Assembly (NCBI GenBank): GCA_050157065.1
Contig: CP189573.1
Source of the DNA: Avipropionibacterium sp050157065
Lineage (GTDB): Bacteria > Actinomycetota > Actinomycetes > Propionibacteriales > Propionibacteriaceae
Length of the DNA: 64,000 nt
Direction: 5' to 3' (one strand)
The notes below the pieces were generated by a model. The model was given only the letters and a program-made list of their open reading frames with translations, had not been told where the DNA came from and searched no databases. Each line of letters opens with the position of its first letter. Position 1 is the first letter of the stretch. Positions 16,810-30,142 of the stretch are shown here, in pieces. The translations under genes were made by a program, and so were the position numbers.

Positions 16810-17544
16810 CTACGCGGTCCGGCACCGGAGGTGGATGAACTCCTCGGCGTTCCCGGACTCCCCCGGCAGGACACTGCGGGCCCGGGCCGTGCAGTCCCAG
16901 CCGAGTCGTACGGCTTCGGCCACGACCGCGTCCACCGCCTCGGCGCGCAGCCCCTCGTCGCGGACCACGCCGCCCGGCCCGAGTCGGTCGCGGCCCACCT
17001 CGAACTGCGGTTTCACCATGACCAGGGCGTGCCCGTCGGGGCGGAGCACGGCCAGCATCGGTTCCAGCAGGAGGGTGAGCGAGATGAACGACACGTCGGC
17101 CACCAGCCAGTCGACGGGGTCTCCCTCGACGTGAGCGAGGGTGAGCTCGCGCAGGTGGAGCCGTTCGTGGACACTCACCCGCGGGTCGTCGCGGATCGTC
17201 GGGTGCAGCTGACCGTGTCCGACGTCCACCGCATACACGTGTCGCACCCCGGCTTCGAGCAGTACCTGGCTGAACCCGCCGGTCGACGCGCCTGCGTCGA
17301 GGGCGCGGCCGTACGGGGAGAGCCCCAGCTCGGTCAGGGCGCCGAGCAACTTGTGGGCCGCCCGGGACACGTACGGATCCGGCTGGGTGACCACCACCTC
17401 GTCGGCTCCGGACACGGGGGCCGCAGGTCGGGTGACCGGTCGGCCGGCGACCGTGACCACCCCGGCGGTGATCAGGGCAGCCGCTCGCGTCCGTGATGTC
17501 GCCAGCCCGCGGGCGACCAGTTCGCGATCGAGTCGGCGACTCAT
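16810..17544 (-). CDS. tlyA: TlyA-type 16S/23S rRNA 2'-O-methyltransferase
   Basis: The product has 244 residues. An S4 domain comes first (MSRRLDRELVARGLATSRTR, residues 1-60). A FtsJ-like Rossmann methyltransferase follows with SRAAHKLLGALTELG and the SAM-binding LDAGASTGGFSQVLLEAG, then YAVDVGHGQL. In mycobacteria TlyA methylates 16S C1409 and 23S C1920 and gives capreomycin sensitivity; the same role is inferred. ATG 17544 directly precedes the S4 domain; the longer open frame upstream is the shadow of the 73-residue gene. The order tlyA / small gene / HAD phosphatase / TPR gene matches Rv1694 to Rv1691. Confidence 0.94.
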   Translation of the reverse strand: MSRRLDRELVARGLATSRTRAAALITAGVVTVAGRPVTRPAAPVSGADEVVVTQPDPYVSRAAHKLLGALTELGLSPYGRALDAGASTGGFSQVLLEAGVRHVYAVDVGHGQLHPTIRDDPRVSVHERLHLRELTLAHVEGDPVDWLVADVSFISLTLLLEPMLAVLRPDGHALVMVKPQFEVGRDRLGPGGVVRDEGLRAEAVDAVVAEAVRLGWDCTARARSVLPGESGNAEEFIHLRCRTA

Positions 17545-17575
17545 CGCGGGACCGGTCGGACTGTTCGGTCGACCA

Positions 17576-17797
17576 TCAGGCCGGGTCGGGGCGTGTCCGG
17601 TGTTCGTCCAAGGTGGCATGAAGCTGTTCGTGCGCCGCGGCGAGCCGCTCGGCATGGTCGGCCAGTGGCACCCGATCAAGGTCGGCCACCGAGGCCAGCG
17701 TGGCGTCGACCGCCGGGTGCCCGGTTGCCGACCAGCCCGGCTCCTGGTCGTCGACACCGTCGAGGTGTGCCCTGTCCGTCGGCTGCTGCTCGCTCAT
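17576..17797 (-). CDS. Small conserved acidic protein between tlyA and the HAD phosphatase
   Basis: This 73-residue protein is rich in Asp, Ala, His and Glu; it has no Cys and no membrane segment. It starts MSEQQPTDRAHLDGVDD, and its second half (VPLADHAERLAAAHEQLHATLDEH) is likely one long amphipathic helix. GGAGGA five bases before the ATG at 17797 and the four-base overlap with the upstream HAD gene make it a real gene. Rv1693 of M. tuberculosis, a small protein of unknown function, sits in the same place. No function can be given. Confidence 0.8.
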   Translation of the reverse strand: MSEQQPTDRAHLDGVDDQEPGWSATGHPAVDATLASVADLDRVPLADHAERLAAAHEQLHATLDEHRTRPDPA

Positions 17798-18810
17798 CGG
17801 TCCTCCTCCGGTCGCGGTCCGAGCTGCTCCATGATCACGTACGGATCCGTTCCGGCGGACGCGGCCCGCCAGTGCAGGTTGGCGAGCGCCCACGCGGCGT
17901 CCAACCAGTCCTCGCCGGAGGTGATACGCCCCTGCCACTCGTAGCTGTTGCCGCGGGCCTGGACGGTCTGGCCACCGCACCGCACACCGGCATCGGTGAT
18001 CTCGACCTCACGGGCCGGCTTCAGCAGCGCGGACACGTCGGCGCCGAGGTGGGTCGGGCGACGATCCGGGCCCGCCGCCAGCAGGTCGGCCACCGAGTGG
18101 GCACCGCTCAACACCAGCAGGCTGTCGATCCCCACCGTCACGGCGCCGGCGATGTCGGTGTCGAGACGGTCCCCGACGAAGATCGGCGACTCGGCGCCCA
18201 ACCGCTCCAAGGTCTCGACCATCAGCGGGGCGTGTGGCTTGCCGACCACGACCGGGTCCACGTCGACCGCTGTCGCGACGGCGGCCACGGCAGCACCACA
18301 GCCGGGAAGTTGCCCGCGCTCGGTCGGTCGGGTGGAGTCGGTGTTGGCCGCGATCCAGGTCGCGCCTCGATGGATGGCCACGGTCGCTTCGCAGAGGTCG
18401 TGCCAGGTCATCGCCGCCGACAGTCCCTGCACCACGGCCGCAGGCTGGTCGGCAACACTGAAGACCGGTCGCATCCCCGCCCGGGCCACCTCGTCGACCA
18501 GTGCCGGAGCACCCAGCACGAAGACCGGCGACCCGGCGGGGAACCGTTCGACCAGGACCCGGGCCACCGCCTGGGACGAGGTGATGACGTCGGTCGCCGC
18601 GGTGGGGATCTGGAGCTCGACCAGGTGCTCGGCAACCTGCTCCGGCGTCCGCGACGCATTGTTCGTCACGTAGGCACAGTGGACGCCCTGCTGCTTGAGC
18701 TCGGCGATGGTCGGAGCGGCCGCCGGGACCGGTTGCGGCCCGAGATACACCACCCCGTCGAGGTCGAACAGGGCGGCATCGTGGCCCGCGATGAGGGGAC
18801 GGTCGCTCAC
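17794..18810 (-). CDS. HAD-superfamily IIA phosphatase (NagD/glycerol-3-phosphate phosphatase type)
   Basis: The 338-residue product has the HAD motifs: FDLDGVVYLG (residues 15-24, nucleophile Asp), YVTNNASRTPEQ (motif II Thr), VVVGKPHAPLMVE (motif III Lys) and FVGDRLDTDIAGA (motif IV). The class IIA cap lies between motifs II and III. The M. tuberculosis neighbour Rv1692 is described as a D,L-glycerol-3-phosphate phosphatase, so a role in recycling glycerophospholipid breakdown products is plausible. The last 70 residues form an extra region ending in LGPRPEEDR. GTG 18810 overlaps the TPR gene stop by four bases. Confidence 0.88.
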   Translation of the reverse strand: MSDRPLIAGHDAALFDLDGVVYLGPQPVPAAAPTIAELKQQGVHCAYVTNNASRTPEQVAEHLVELQIPTAATDVITSSQAVARVLVERFPAGSPVFVLGAPALVDEVARAGMRPVFSVADQPAAVVQGLSAAMTWHDLCEATVAIHRGATWIAANTDSTRPTERGQLPGCGAAVAAVATAVDVDPVVVGKPHAPLMVETLERLGAESPIFVGDRLDTDIAGAVTVGIDSLLVLSGAHSVADLLAAGPDRRPTHLGADVSALLKPAREVEITDAGVRCGGQTVQARGNSYEWQGRITSGEDWLDAAWALANLHWRAASAGTDPYVIMEQLGPRPEEDR

Positions 18811-20726
18811 GAGTCCTCGCCCCCGGCGGGGTCGACCTGATCATTATCACCGAGGGCGGCGACGTTCTCGTCCGTCCTGTCATCGGGGTCGTCGTCGGGG
18901 GCCGCGTCGCTGTCGGACAGATCGAAGTGGAAGCCCTCCAGTTCGTCGCACCGGGCTGCGGCATCGGTGATGCCGTCGACGTCCCAGTCCGCGACCTGAC
19001 GGAACAGCGTCCCACCCTGCTTGGTGTCACCGGACTCGAGCAGCCGATCGGCGTACGCGTAGCCGACGCGGATTCGCTCCGGGCCGGGGCGACGTTCGAC
19101 CTCGGCCAAGGAGCGGCGCAGGACGCGTGCGGCTTCCGCGGTCTGGCCGAGGTCGGCCCGGGCACCGGCCTCGATGATGCGCATCTCCATCGCCTGATCA
19201 CGGGGCAGGCCGAGCTCAGCGGCCTCGGCGACCAGCCGTAGGGCGGCCTGGGGCCGCTCGAGCGCGCGCTCGCAGTCGGCCATCACCGGCAACCACGCAG
19301 TGTCCCCGGTCATCCGACGCAACGATCGGAACTCGTTCAGGGCCACCGACCATTCACCGGCGGCGTACGCGGCCTCCGCGACGGCCTCCCGGGTGACGGC
19401 CATCCGCGCGGCCCTCCGGCGAGCGGCCTGGGCATGACGCAGCGCGAGCGCCGGATCGACCTCCATCGCTTCGGCTGCCGCAACGAGGTGGGCACCGACA
19501 ATGTCGGCCAGTTCGGTCGGCAACCCCTTCAGTTCGGCTCGGACCGGAATCGGCAGCACCTTCTGGTCGAAGGGCAACTCGACCATCGGTTCGTCGGCGG
19601 GACGCTCCAGACCCGGTGGCGCCGGAGGCCGCTCCTCAGCCGCCGGCCTACCCTGCCGCGGGAACGAATCACGACTGCGGCTGTCCCGACGGTCGCCTGA
19701 GGCACGGGAATCGCGGGAACCGAATCGTGTGTCGTCCCGCCTGGGGCCGGATCCGCCCCGGCGATCCCCGGTACGCCCACCACGATCACCCCCACGGGGG
19801 TCTCCCCCTGGACGACGCCCACCCGTGCGGTGGTCGTCCTCGAAACGACCGCCTCCCGCAGTGCGACGCCCGTCCGTGCTGCGGCCGTCCTCGTACCGGC
19901 GATCACGCGAACCTCGGCGACCCTCGAAGCCCCGGTCGTTGCCGGCGCCTCCCGCGGGCCGATCGGAGGTCGGACGGTCGCCGTACCCACGACGGGCCCG
20001 GTCGCCGCCGCGACTGTCGCCACCGCGGCGATCATCGACCTCGCGGCGATCGCCCGCACCCCGAGCTCGGTCGGGGGCAGAACGACGCGGGGCAGATCGG
20101 TCGCGGCGCTCAGCATCGGCTCGGGGGCTGTCACGCTCTCCCCAGTCTCGGCGATCGTCACCGCGGCCGAAGTCACGTCGTCGAGCGGGGCGACTCGTTG
20201 CCGAACCACGACCGCGGGAACCGGCATCACCAGAACCGCGCGATTCACCCGAACGGGGCTCCTGGCGCTTGCCCGACTGCCCGGAGTCGCGGGAATCTCC
20301 GACGTAGCGGCTGTCGCGGGAGCGGGAGCTGCTGGAGCGGGATCCACCGGGCGAGGGTCTCGGTGACCGGAACCGGTCACCACCGCGCGCTGAACCGCCG
20401 GCACGGCCCGAACCGGCATCACGGTCGAAGCGGCCGGCCTGGTCCGAACCTCCTGGACGGTCCGAACCACCTCGACGATCCGAGCGGCCGGTCCGGTCCG
20501 AACCACCTGGACGATCCGAGCGGCCTGAATGATCCGAGCGGCCTGCTCGACCCGAACCGCCGGGGCGATCCGAGCGGCCACGACCGCGCTCCCCGTCCCG
20601 ACGACGATCCCGATCTCCGCCCCGCCGACCGCCGTCGTTGTCGTACCGGCGTGGCTGTCGTCGAGATCCACCGTCCTGGTCGCGCTCGCGCCCGCGGTCG
20701 TCCTGCTCGCCATCCCTTGTTGCCAT
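18807..20726 (-). CDS. Tetratricopeptide-like protein with a long RG/RD-rich disordered N-terminus
   Basis: The product has 639 residues. Residues 1 to about 395 are almost entirely Arg, Gly, Asp and Ser (RGG, GGSDR, RRDSR, DRPGGS patterns), which is strongly disordered. The C-terminal 240 residues, from VELPFDQKVLPIPVRAELKG, form TPR-like helical pairs (LALRHAQAARRRAARMAVTR, AGEWSVALNEFRSLRRMTG, RPQAALRLVAEAAELGL). The last 40 residues are very acidic. Only the C-terminal part corresponds to Rv1691 of M. tuberculosis. I chose ATG 20726 because AAGGA lies nine bases upstream and the Arg-rich run begins there. The composition suggests RNA or ribosome contact, and the gene sits directly beyond the rRNA terminator. 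Both points are inference. Confidence 0.85.
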   Translation of the reverse strand: MATRDGEQDDRGRERDQDGGSRRQPRRYDNDGGRRGGDRDRRRDGERGRGRSDRPGGSGRAGRSDHSGRSDRPGGSDRTGRSDRRGGSDRPGGSDQAGRFDRDAGSGRAGGSARGGDRFRSPRPSPGGSRSSSSRSRDSRYVGDSRDSGQSGKRQEPRSGESRGSGDAGSRGRGSATSRPARRRDFGRGDDRRDWGERDSPRADAERRDRSAPRRSAPDRARGAGDRREVDDRRGGDSRGGDRARRGYGDRPTSDRPAGGAGNDRGFEGRRGSRDRRYEDGRSTDGRRTAGGGRFEDDHRTGGRRPGGDPRGGDRGGRTGDRRGGSGPRRDDTRFGSRDSRASGDRRDSRSRDSFPRQGRPAAEERPPAPPGLERPADEPMVELPFDQKVLPIPVRAELKGLPTELADIVGAHLVAAAEAMEVDPALALRHAQAARRRAARMAVTREAVAEAAYAAGEWSVALNEFRSLRRMTGDTAWLPVMADCERALERPQAALRLVAEAAELGLPRDQAMEMRIIEAGARADLGQTAEAARVLRRSLAEVERRPGPERIRVGYAYADRLLESGDTKQGGTLFRQVADWDVDGITDAAARCDELEGFHFDLSDSDAAPDDDPDDRTDENVAALGDNDQVDPAGGEDS

Positions 20727-20854
20727 TTGTCCATCCTTCCGCAGGGACGTACGTCCCGCCAAGTCCCACCGACGAGCCAGCCTCGACAGACGCGCTGCCA
20801 GATCAACCCCAGAGCCCAGGGTCACCATGACGAGCGCCCACCAAACTCGCCCAG

Positions 20855-20908
20855 AACCAAAAAAACACTCAAGGGCAGCCACCGAAGTGACCGCCCTTGA
20901 GTGTTGTT
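20855..20908 (-). terminator. Rho-independent terminator of the rRNA operon
   Basis: A perfect 13-bp stem, AACACTCAAGGGC (20864-20876) with GCCCTTGAGTGTT (20893-20905), is followed on the minus strand by a T-run (AAAAAAA at 20859-20865 on the plus strand). It lies immediately after the 5S gene. Confidence 0.92.
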
Positions 20909-20910
20909 TG

Positions 20911-21027
20911 TCCGGCGACGTCCTAGTCTCCCACAGGGTCCCCCCTGCAGTACCATCGGCGCTGAGAAGCTTAACTTCCGGGTTCGGAATGGAGCCGGGT
21001 GTTTCCCTCTCGCAATGATCACCGAAA
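20911..21027 (-). rRNA. rrf: 5S ribosomal RNA
   Basis: On the minus strand the sequence reads GTTTCGGTGATCATTGCGAG, then GGGAAACACCCGG, CCATTCCGAACCCGGAAG, TTAAGCTTCTCAGCGCCGAT and GGTACTGCAGGGGGGACC-like blocks, ending TCGCCGGA. All are typical of actinobacterial 5S. Ends are accurate to a few bases. It is the last gene of the operon. Confidence 0.95.
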
Positions 21028-21102
21028 CTCTATGGAGATGTGATCGGATCGATCGAACGGGATCTCTCCCGTGATCGGTTCCCGACCATACCTCGGGAAC
21101 CA

Positions 21103-21128
21103 CACAGTGGACGCGTAGCATCTTTGTA
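21103..21128 (-). ncRNA. 3' arm of the 23S precursor processing stem
   Basis: On the minus strand TACAAAGATGCT-A-CGCGTCCACTGTG is complementary to the 5' flank of 23S (24228-24252) over 25 bases, with one bulged A. This is the long duplex that RNase III-type enzymes cut. Confidence 0.8.
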
Positions 21129-21130
21129 GG

Positions 21131-24220
<3,090 letters not shown>

Positions 24221-24227
24221 TTGTTAC

Positions 24228-24252
24228 TACAAAGATGCTCGCGTCCACTGTG
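24228..24252 (-). ncRNA. 5' arm of the 23S precursor processing stem
   Basis: The complement of 24228-24252 pairs with 21103-21128. It lies just upstream of the mature 23S 5' end, so the whole 23S would be looped out by the duplex. Confidence 0.8.
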
Positions 24253-26066
<1,814 letters not shown>

Positions 26067-26254
26067 AATCTATTGGTTACGACCGCGAACGGTCGGTTCC
26101 ATTCAACTTTAGTTTGCCTGACGGACCCATTGCTGGATCTATCATGTGTTACTTCAAAGGAATCCGACTTGGTTCCGGGTCCGGACGAGTGTCCTTCGCC
26201 GTTGCCAAGCACGGGTTTACTGCTTGTTTGGCATTGACTTTCGGCACGCTGTTG

Positions 26255-26264
26255 AGTTCTCAAG
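26255..26264 (-). promoter_or_regulatory. CTTGAGAACT leader motif of the rRNA operon (boxA-like)
   Basis: On the minus strand CTTGAGAACTCAACAGCGTG sits in the 16S leader. The ten-base core recurs in the 23S leader (24254-24263). Actinobacterial rRNA leaders commonly carry this sequence next to their antitermination signals. Confidence 0.55.
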
Positions 26265-26320
26265 TTTCGGGTGCGTCCCGCGCTTTGGCCTCTCGACCGC
26301 TGCTTGGGGCAACTCGACTT

Positions 26321-26350
26321 ACTTTACTGAGGTGTTCGGCCCGGTGTCAA
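26321..26350 (-). promoter_or_regulatory. rRNA promoter, proximal
   Basis: On the minus strand TTGACA (26350-26345), 18 bases, TAAAGT (26326-26321). The start would be near 26313, about 245 bases before mature 16S. It is the best -35 match in the region. Confidence 0.78.
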
Positions 26351-26485
26351 ATCCGGGCTTCTGCCTCTTTTCCATCCTCCCCAAGTCTGTCGGTGGGCCC
26401 TGTCCTGGGCGCGCACCAGACCTGGTTACAGGTGGTGGTTGTGGGTGCCACCCTCGGGAGCTGGGCTCCTTCAGGGGCTCGGCCT

Positions 26486-26514
26486 AGCTTAGTCGCTTGT
26501 CCGACTCGCGTCAA
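26486..26514 (-). promoter_or_regulatory. rRNA promoter, middle
   Basis: On the minus strand TTGACG (26514-26509), 17 bases, TAAGCT (26491-26486). Confidence 0.65.
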
Positions 26515-26571
26515 CTCCGACTGCTGGCCTCTGTCGCTTCCTGCGGTTCCCCGCTCTCTGCGACTCGGTAA

Positions 26572-26601
26572 ACCTTAGGGCACCGTTCGCGGTGCTGCAA
26601 A
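26572..26601 (-). promoter_or_regulatory. rRNA promoter, distal candidate
   Basis: On the minus strand TTTGCA (26601-26596), 18 bases, TAAGGT (26577-26572). It is weaker than the other two. Bases 26067-26689 between 16S and the tyrS terminator hold only leader and promoters; no gene is supported. Confidence 0.45.
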
Positions 26602-26689
26602 TCGTGGCAGCGTGTTCACGGTCACACTCCTGGGGCCCGCCGTTGGGCCGGCCCGCGACGCCTCGTCGACGGGGCACCGGGAACGACGG

Positions 26690-26718
26690 CACCCCGGCAG
26701 AGCTGCTCTGCCGGGGTG
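26690..26718 (-). terminator. tyrS terminator hairpin
   Basis: CACCCCGGCAGAG (26690-26702), loop CTG, CTCTGCCGGGGTG (26706-26718): a perfect 13-bp stem 28 bases past the tyrS stop, without a T-run. It insulates the rRNA promoters from tyrS transcription. Confidence 0.8.
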
Positions 26719-26745
26719 TCCGTACGGGTGCGTCGGGCGGGTGTG

Positions 26746-28008
26746 TCAGGTACCGACCTGGACGCCACCGACGGTGCGCTTGCCTCGTCGGAGCACCACG
26801 TAGCGGCCGTGCAGCAGGTCCGCACGTGTCAGGGTCGCGTCGGGATCGGTCACCTTGGTGTTGTTGACGTAGGCGCCACCCTCGGCGATGGTCCGTCGCG
26901 CCGCCGACTTGCTGCCGACCACGCCACTTGCCTCCAGGGCATCGACCACACTCGGTAGCTCCCCGCCGGGCAGTGCGGTGCCGCCGATCTCGGCGAACAC
27001 GCCGGCCAGCGTGTCGGCGTCCAGCTCGGACAGGTCCTTCCGCCCAAACAACGCCTCCGCGGCGGTCGCGGCGCCGGCCGCCTCCGCGGCCGAGTGCACC
27101 ACGGTCACCACGTCGTCGGCCAGTGCCCGCTGTGCGTGCCGGCGGTAGGGCTCCGCCTCGGTCAGCCGCTCCAGCTCCGCCACCTCGTCCCGGGTTCGGT
27201 TGGTGAACACCTTCAGGTAGTCGATCACCTTGCTGTCCTCGGCCTGCAGGAAGAACTGGTGCAACGCGTACGGACTCGTCAGGGAGGGGTCCAACCAGAT
27301 GGTGCCGCTCTCGGTCTTGCCGAGCTTGGTGCCGTCGGCCTTGGTGATGAGTGGTGTCGCCAGCGCGTGCACCCGCTCCCCTTCGGCCCGCCTGACCAAC
27401 TCGACCCCCGCGGTGATGTTGCCCCACTGGTCACTGCCGCCGAACTGCAGGGTGCAGCCGTACGTACGGAACAGCTCCCGGTAGTCGAGGGCCTGCAGCA
27501 GCACGTACGAGAACTCGGTGTAGGAGATCCCCGACTCGAGCCGCCGGGCCACCACGTCCCGCGCCAACATCCGGTTCACCGGGAAGTGCTTGCCGATGTC
27601 ACGCAGGAACTCGATGGTGGACAACCCCGACGTCCAGTCCAGGTTGTTCACGATCGTCGCCGCGTTGTCGCCCTCCAGGTCGAGGAACCGACCCACCTGG
27701 GCCCGGACCTTCTCGACCCAACCGGCGACCACCTCCGGCTCGTTCAGCACCCGCTCACCGGCTTGCTTCGGGTCGCCGATCAGACCGGTGGACCCGCCCA
27801 CCAGGATCAGTGGCCGGTGCCCGGCGTCCTGCAGTCGGCGGGCGACCAGCAGCTGCACCAGGTTGCCCACCTGCAGGCTCGGAGCCGACGGATCGAAGCC
27901 CACGTAATAGGTGACCGGCCCGGAGTCGAGGTGTTCCCGCAGGGCGGCCTCATCGGTGGACTCGGCCACCAGGCCACGCCAGCTCAACTCGTCCAGGACA
28001 TTGGTCAC
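26746..28008 (-). CDS. tyrS: Tyrosyl-tRNA synthetase
   Basis: A class I synthetase of 420 residues that charges tRNA-Tyr. The catalytic domain has YYVGFDPSAPSLQVGNLVQL (HIGH-like motif) and TKADGTKLGKTESGTIW (KMSKS-like KLGKT, residues about 225-240). A C-terminal S4 domain (GVVGSKSAARRTIAEGGAYV) contacts the tRNA. GTG 28008 has GGGAG eight bases upstream. The position between argH and the rRNA operon, near Rv1689 in mycobacteria, is conserved. The 145 bases upstream to argH show only a 14-bp palindrome (28110-28123). Confidence 0.96.
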   Translation of the reverse strand: MTNVLDELSWRGLVAESTDEAALREHLDSGPVTYYVGFDPSAPSLQVGNLVQLLVARRLQDAGHRPLILVGGSTGLIGDPKQAGERVLNEPEVVAGWVEKVRAQVGRFLDLEGDNAATIVNNLDWTSGLSTIEFLRDIGKHFPVNRMLARDVVARRLESGISYTEFSYVLLQALDYRELFRTYGCTLQFGGSDQWGNITAGVELVRRAEGERVHALATPLITKADGTKLGKTESGTIWLDPSLTSPYALHQFFLQAEDSKVIDYLKVFTNRTRDEVAELERLTEAEPYRRHAQRALADDVVTVVHSAAEAAGAATAAEALFGRKDLSELDADTLAGVFAEIGGTALPGGELPSVVDALEASGVVGSKSAARRTIAEGGAYVNNTKVTDPDATLTRADLLHGRYVVLRRGKRTVGGVQVGT

Positions 28009-28153
28009 GTCTCACTCCCTCTGCTCGGCCGCCGACTCCCGGGGCCGGGCACCAGTCTGCCTCAGCCCGCTCCCGGGCGGCATCGGGATTCCGCGTACGG
28101 ACCGGTGGCCCGACGGCCGTCGGTGCGACGATCCACGCCGGACGCCGGCGGCA

Positions 28154-29611
28154 TCACTGCTTCCGCAGCTGCCCGACCAGCTCGACGAGTTCGGCGTGCT
28201 GCTCGGCCACCCGCGCCGGTGCCGTACCGCCGCGGGCGTCATGGGCAGCCACCGAGGCCGGGGCCGTCAGGACCTCTCGGACCTCCCCGGTCAGCTCGGG
28301 GGCGATGTCGGAGAGTTCCTCATCTGTCAGCTCGTGGAGTTCCCGGCCGGTCTCCTCACACCGGCGGACGGCCTCCCCCGCGAGGTCGTGGGCCCGGGCG
28401 AACGGCACGCGACGCCGTACCAACCAGTCGGCCAGGTCCGTCGCCAAGGCGAATCCGGCGGGTGCGAGCGGGCCCATCCGTTCGGGATGGAAGCGCAACG
28501 TGGCCACCATTCCGGTCACCGCCGGCAGCAGCACCTGCAACTGGTCGAGGGAGTCGAAGATCGGCTCCTTGTCCTCCTGCAGGTCACGGTTGTACGCCAG
28601 CGGCATGCCCTTGAGGGTGGTGAGCAACCCGGTCAGGTTGCCGATCAGCCGGCCCGACTTGCCGCGCGCCAGTTCCGCCACGTCAGGATTCTTCTTCTGC
28701 GGCATGATCGACGAACCGGTCGACCACGCGTCGTGCAGGGTGACGAAGCCGAACTCCGGGGTGCTCCACAGGATCACGTCCTCGCTGAGCCGTGACAGGT
28801 CAATCCCGATCTGCGCGCACACGAAGGCGGCCTCGGCCACCTGGTCACGGGCGCTGGTGCCGTCGAGCGAGTTGGGCACGCTGTCGGCGAACCCGAGGTC
28901 GTGGGCCACCGCGACCGGGTCCAGCCCCAGTGCGGTGCCGGCCAGCGCGGCGGAACCGTACGGACTCTGCGACAGTCGTCCGGTCAGGTCGTCGATCCGT
29001 TGCACGTCACGGACGAGCGGCCAGGCGTGGGCCATCAGGTGGTGGGCCAACAGGATCGGTTGCGCCGACTGCAGATGCGTCCGGCCGGGCATGATCGCGT
29101 CCGGGTGGGCGGCCGCCTGCCCGGCCAGCGCGTCGACCAGGTCGAGCAGGTCGCTGCGCAGCAGTCCGGTCGCCTGCCGCAGGTACATCCGGACCAGGGT
29201 GGCGATCTGGTCGTTGCGCGAGCGGCCGGCGCGGAGCCGGCCCCCCAGTTCGGGGCCGCAGATCTCGATCAGCCCACGCTCCAGGGCTCCGTGGACGTCC
29301 TCGTCGTCGTCCCGTGGCGTGAACTCGCCGGTCTCCACCCGGCGCGCCAGTTCGTCGATCCCGGCCGCCAGGTCGCGGTGCTCGTCGGTGGTCAGCAGCC
29401 CCGCACCCAGCAGTGCCGCGGCGTGCGCCCGCGACCCCGCGAGGTCGAGGTGGGCCAGCCGCCAGTCGAACTGGGTCGACACGCTCAGCGCGAACATCGC
29501 GGCCGCGGGTCCGTCGGCGAAGCGGCCTCCCCACAACCGCCCCTCGTGGCCCGGGTCCGCCGGCCCGTCGGGGGTGCTGGTCGTACGGTCAGCCGGTGGC
29601 GGCTGGGTCAT
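28154..29611 (-). CDS. argH: Argininosuccinate lyase
   Basis: The last step of arginine synthesis: argininosuccinate to arginine plus fumarate. The 485-residue product of the fumarase/aspartase superfamily shows RSRNDQIATLVRMYLRQATG, GRTHLQSAQPILLAHHLMAH and the signature GSSIMPQKKNPDVAELARG. An N-terminal extension of about 25 residues precedes GRLWGGRFADGPA. ATG 29611 lies 23 bases inside the end of argR, so translation is probably coupled. It is the last gene of the arg operon; argG, usually between argR and argH in mycobacteria, is missing. Confidence 0.96.
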   Translation of the reverse strand: MTQPPPADRTTSTPDGPADPGHEGRLWGGRFADGPAAAMFALSVSTQFDWRLAHLDLAGSRAHAAALLGAGLLTTDEHRDLAAGIDELARRVETGEFTPRDDDEDVHGALERGLIEICGPELGGRLRAGRSRNDQIATLVRMYLRQATGLLRSDLLDLVDALAGQAAAHPDAIMPGRTHLQSAQPILLAHHLMAHAWPLVRDVQRIDDLTGRLSQSPYGSAALAGTALGLDPVAVAHDLGFADSVPNSLDGTSARDQVAEAAFVCAQIGIDLSRLSEDVILWSTPEFGFVTLHDAWSTGSSIMPQKKNPDVAELARGKSGRLIGNLTGLLTTLKGMPLAYNRDLQEDKEPIFDSLDQLQVLLPAVTGMVATLRFHPERMGPLAPAGFALATDLADWLVRRRVPFARAHDLAGEAVRRCEETGRELHELTDEELSDIAPELTGEVREVLTAPASVAAHDARGGTAPARVAEQHAELVELVGQLRKQ

Positions 29612-30137
29612 GGGTTCCTCCCGGGTCGTTGTCGTCGGTACGACTGGCCAGCATCACGAACTCGTCGGCCACCCGTTGCCCACCGTCGGGATCGCGAGTG
29701 ATCAACAGCACGGTGTCGTCGCCGGCGATGGAACCCAGGATGTCGGGACGGGACACCCGGTCGATCGCCGAGGCGAAGTACTGGGCGGCACCGGGTGGTG
29801 TCCGGAGCACCACGAGGTTGGCCGATGACTCCGCCGACACCAGCACCTCGGTGCACAGTCGAGCCAACTTGGCCTCGAACGGTGCGGACTCCCCCGACTG
29901 GGCGCTGCGGTCCCCGCCTTCGCCCGGTACCGCGTACACGAGGTGGCCGGGGGTCGATCGGACACGGGTGGCTCCGACGTCGACCAGGTCGCGCGACAGC
30001 GTCCCTTGGGTGACCCGCACCCCGTGCTCGGCCAGCAGCTCGGCGAGCTCGGTCTGTGACCGCACGGGCTGCTTCATGATCAGGTCGGTGATCAACGCGT
30101 GTCGGGCCGCCTTGCTCAACGGGGCACGCTGGGCCAT
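29589..30137 (-). CDS. argR: Arginine repressor ArgR
   Basis: A 182-residue hexameric repressor that uses arginine as co-repressor. The N-terminal winged helix-turn-helix (about residues 8-75) contains SQTELAELLAEHGVRVTQGT and LSRDLVDVGATRVR. The C-terminal oligomerisation and arginine-binding domain includes VVLRTPPGAAQYFASAIDRV and LGSIAGDDTVLLITRD, with the Gly-Asp-Asp arginine-binding motif. A 14-residue polar tail follows. It starts five bases after argF and probably acts on the two palindromes before argC. Confidence 0.95.
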   Translation of the reverse strand: MAQRAPLSKAARHALITDLIMKQPVRSQTELAELLAEHGVRVTQGTLSRDLVDVGATRVRSTPGHLVYAVPGEGGDRSAQSGESAPFEAKLARLCTEVLVSAESSANLVVLRTPPGAAQYFASAIDRVSRPDILGSIAGDDTVLLITRDPDGGQRVADEFVMLASRTDDNDPGGTHDPAATG

Positions 30138-30142
30138 CGGCC

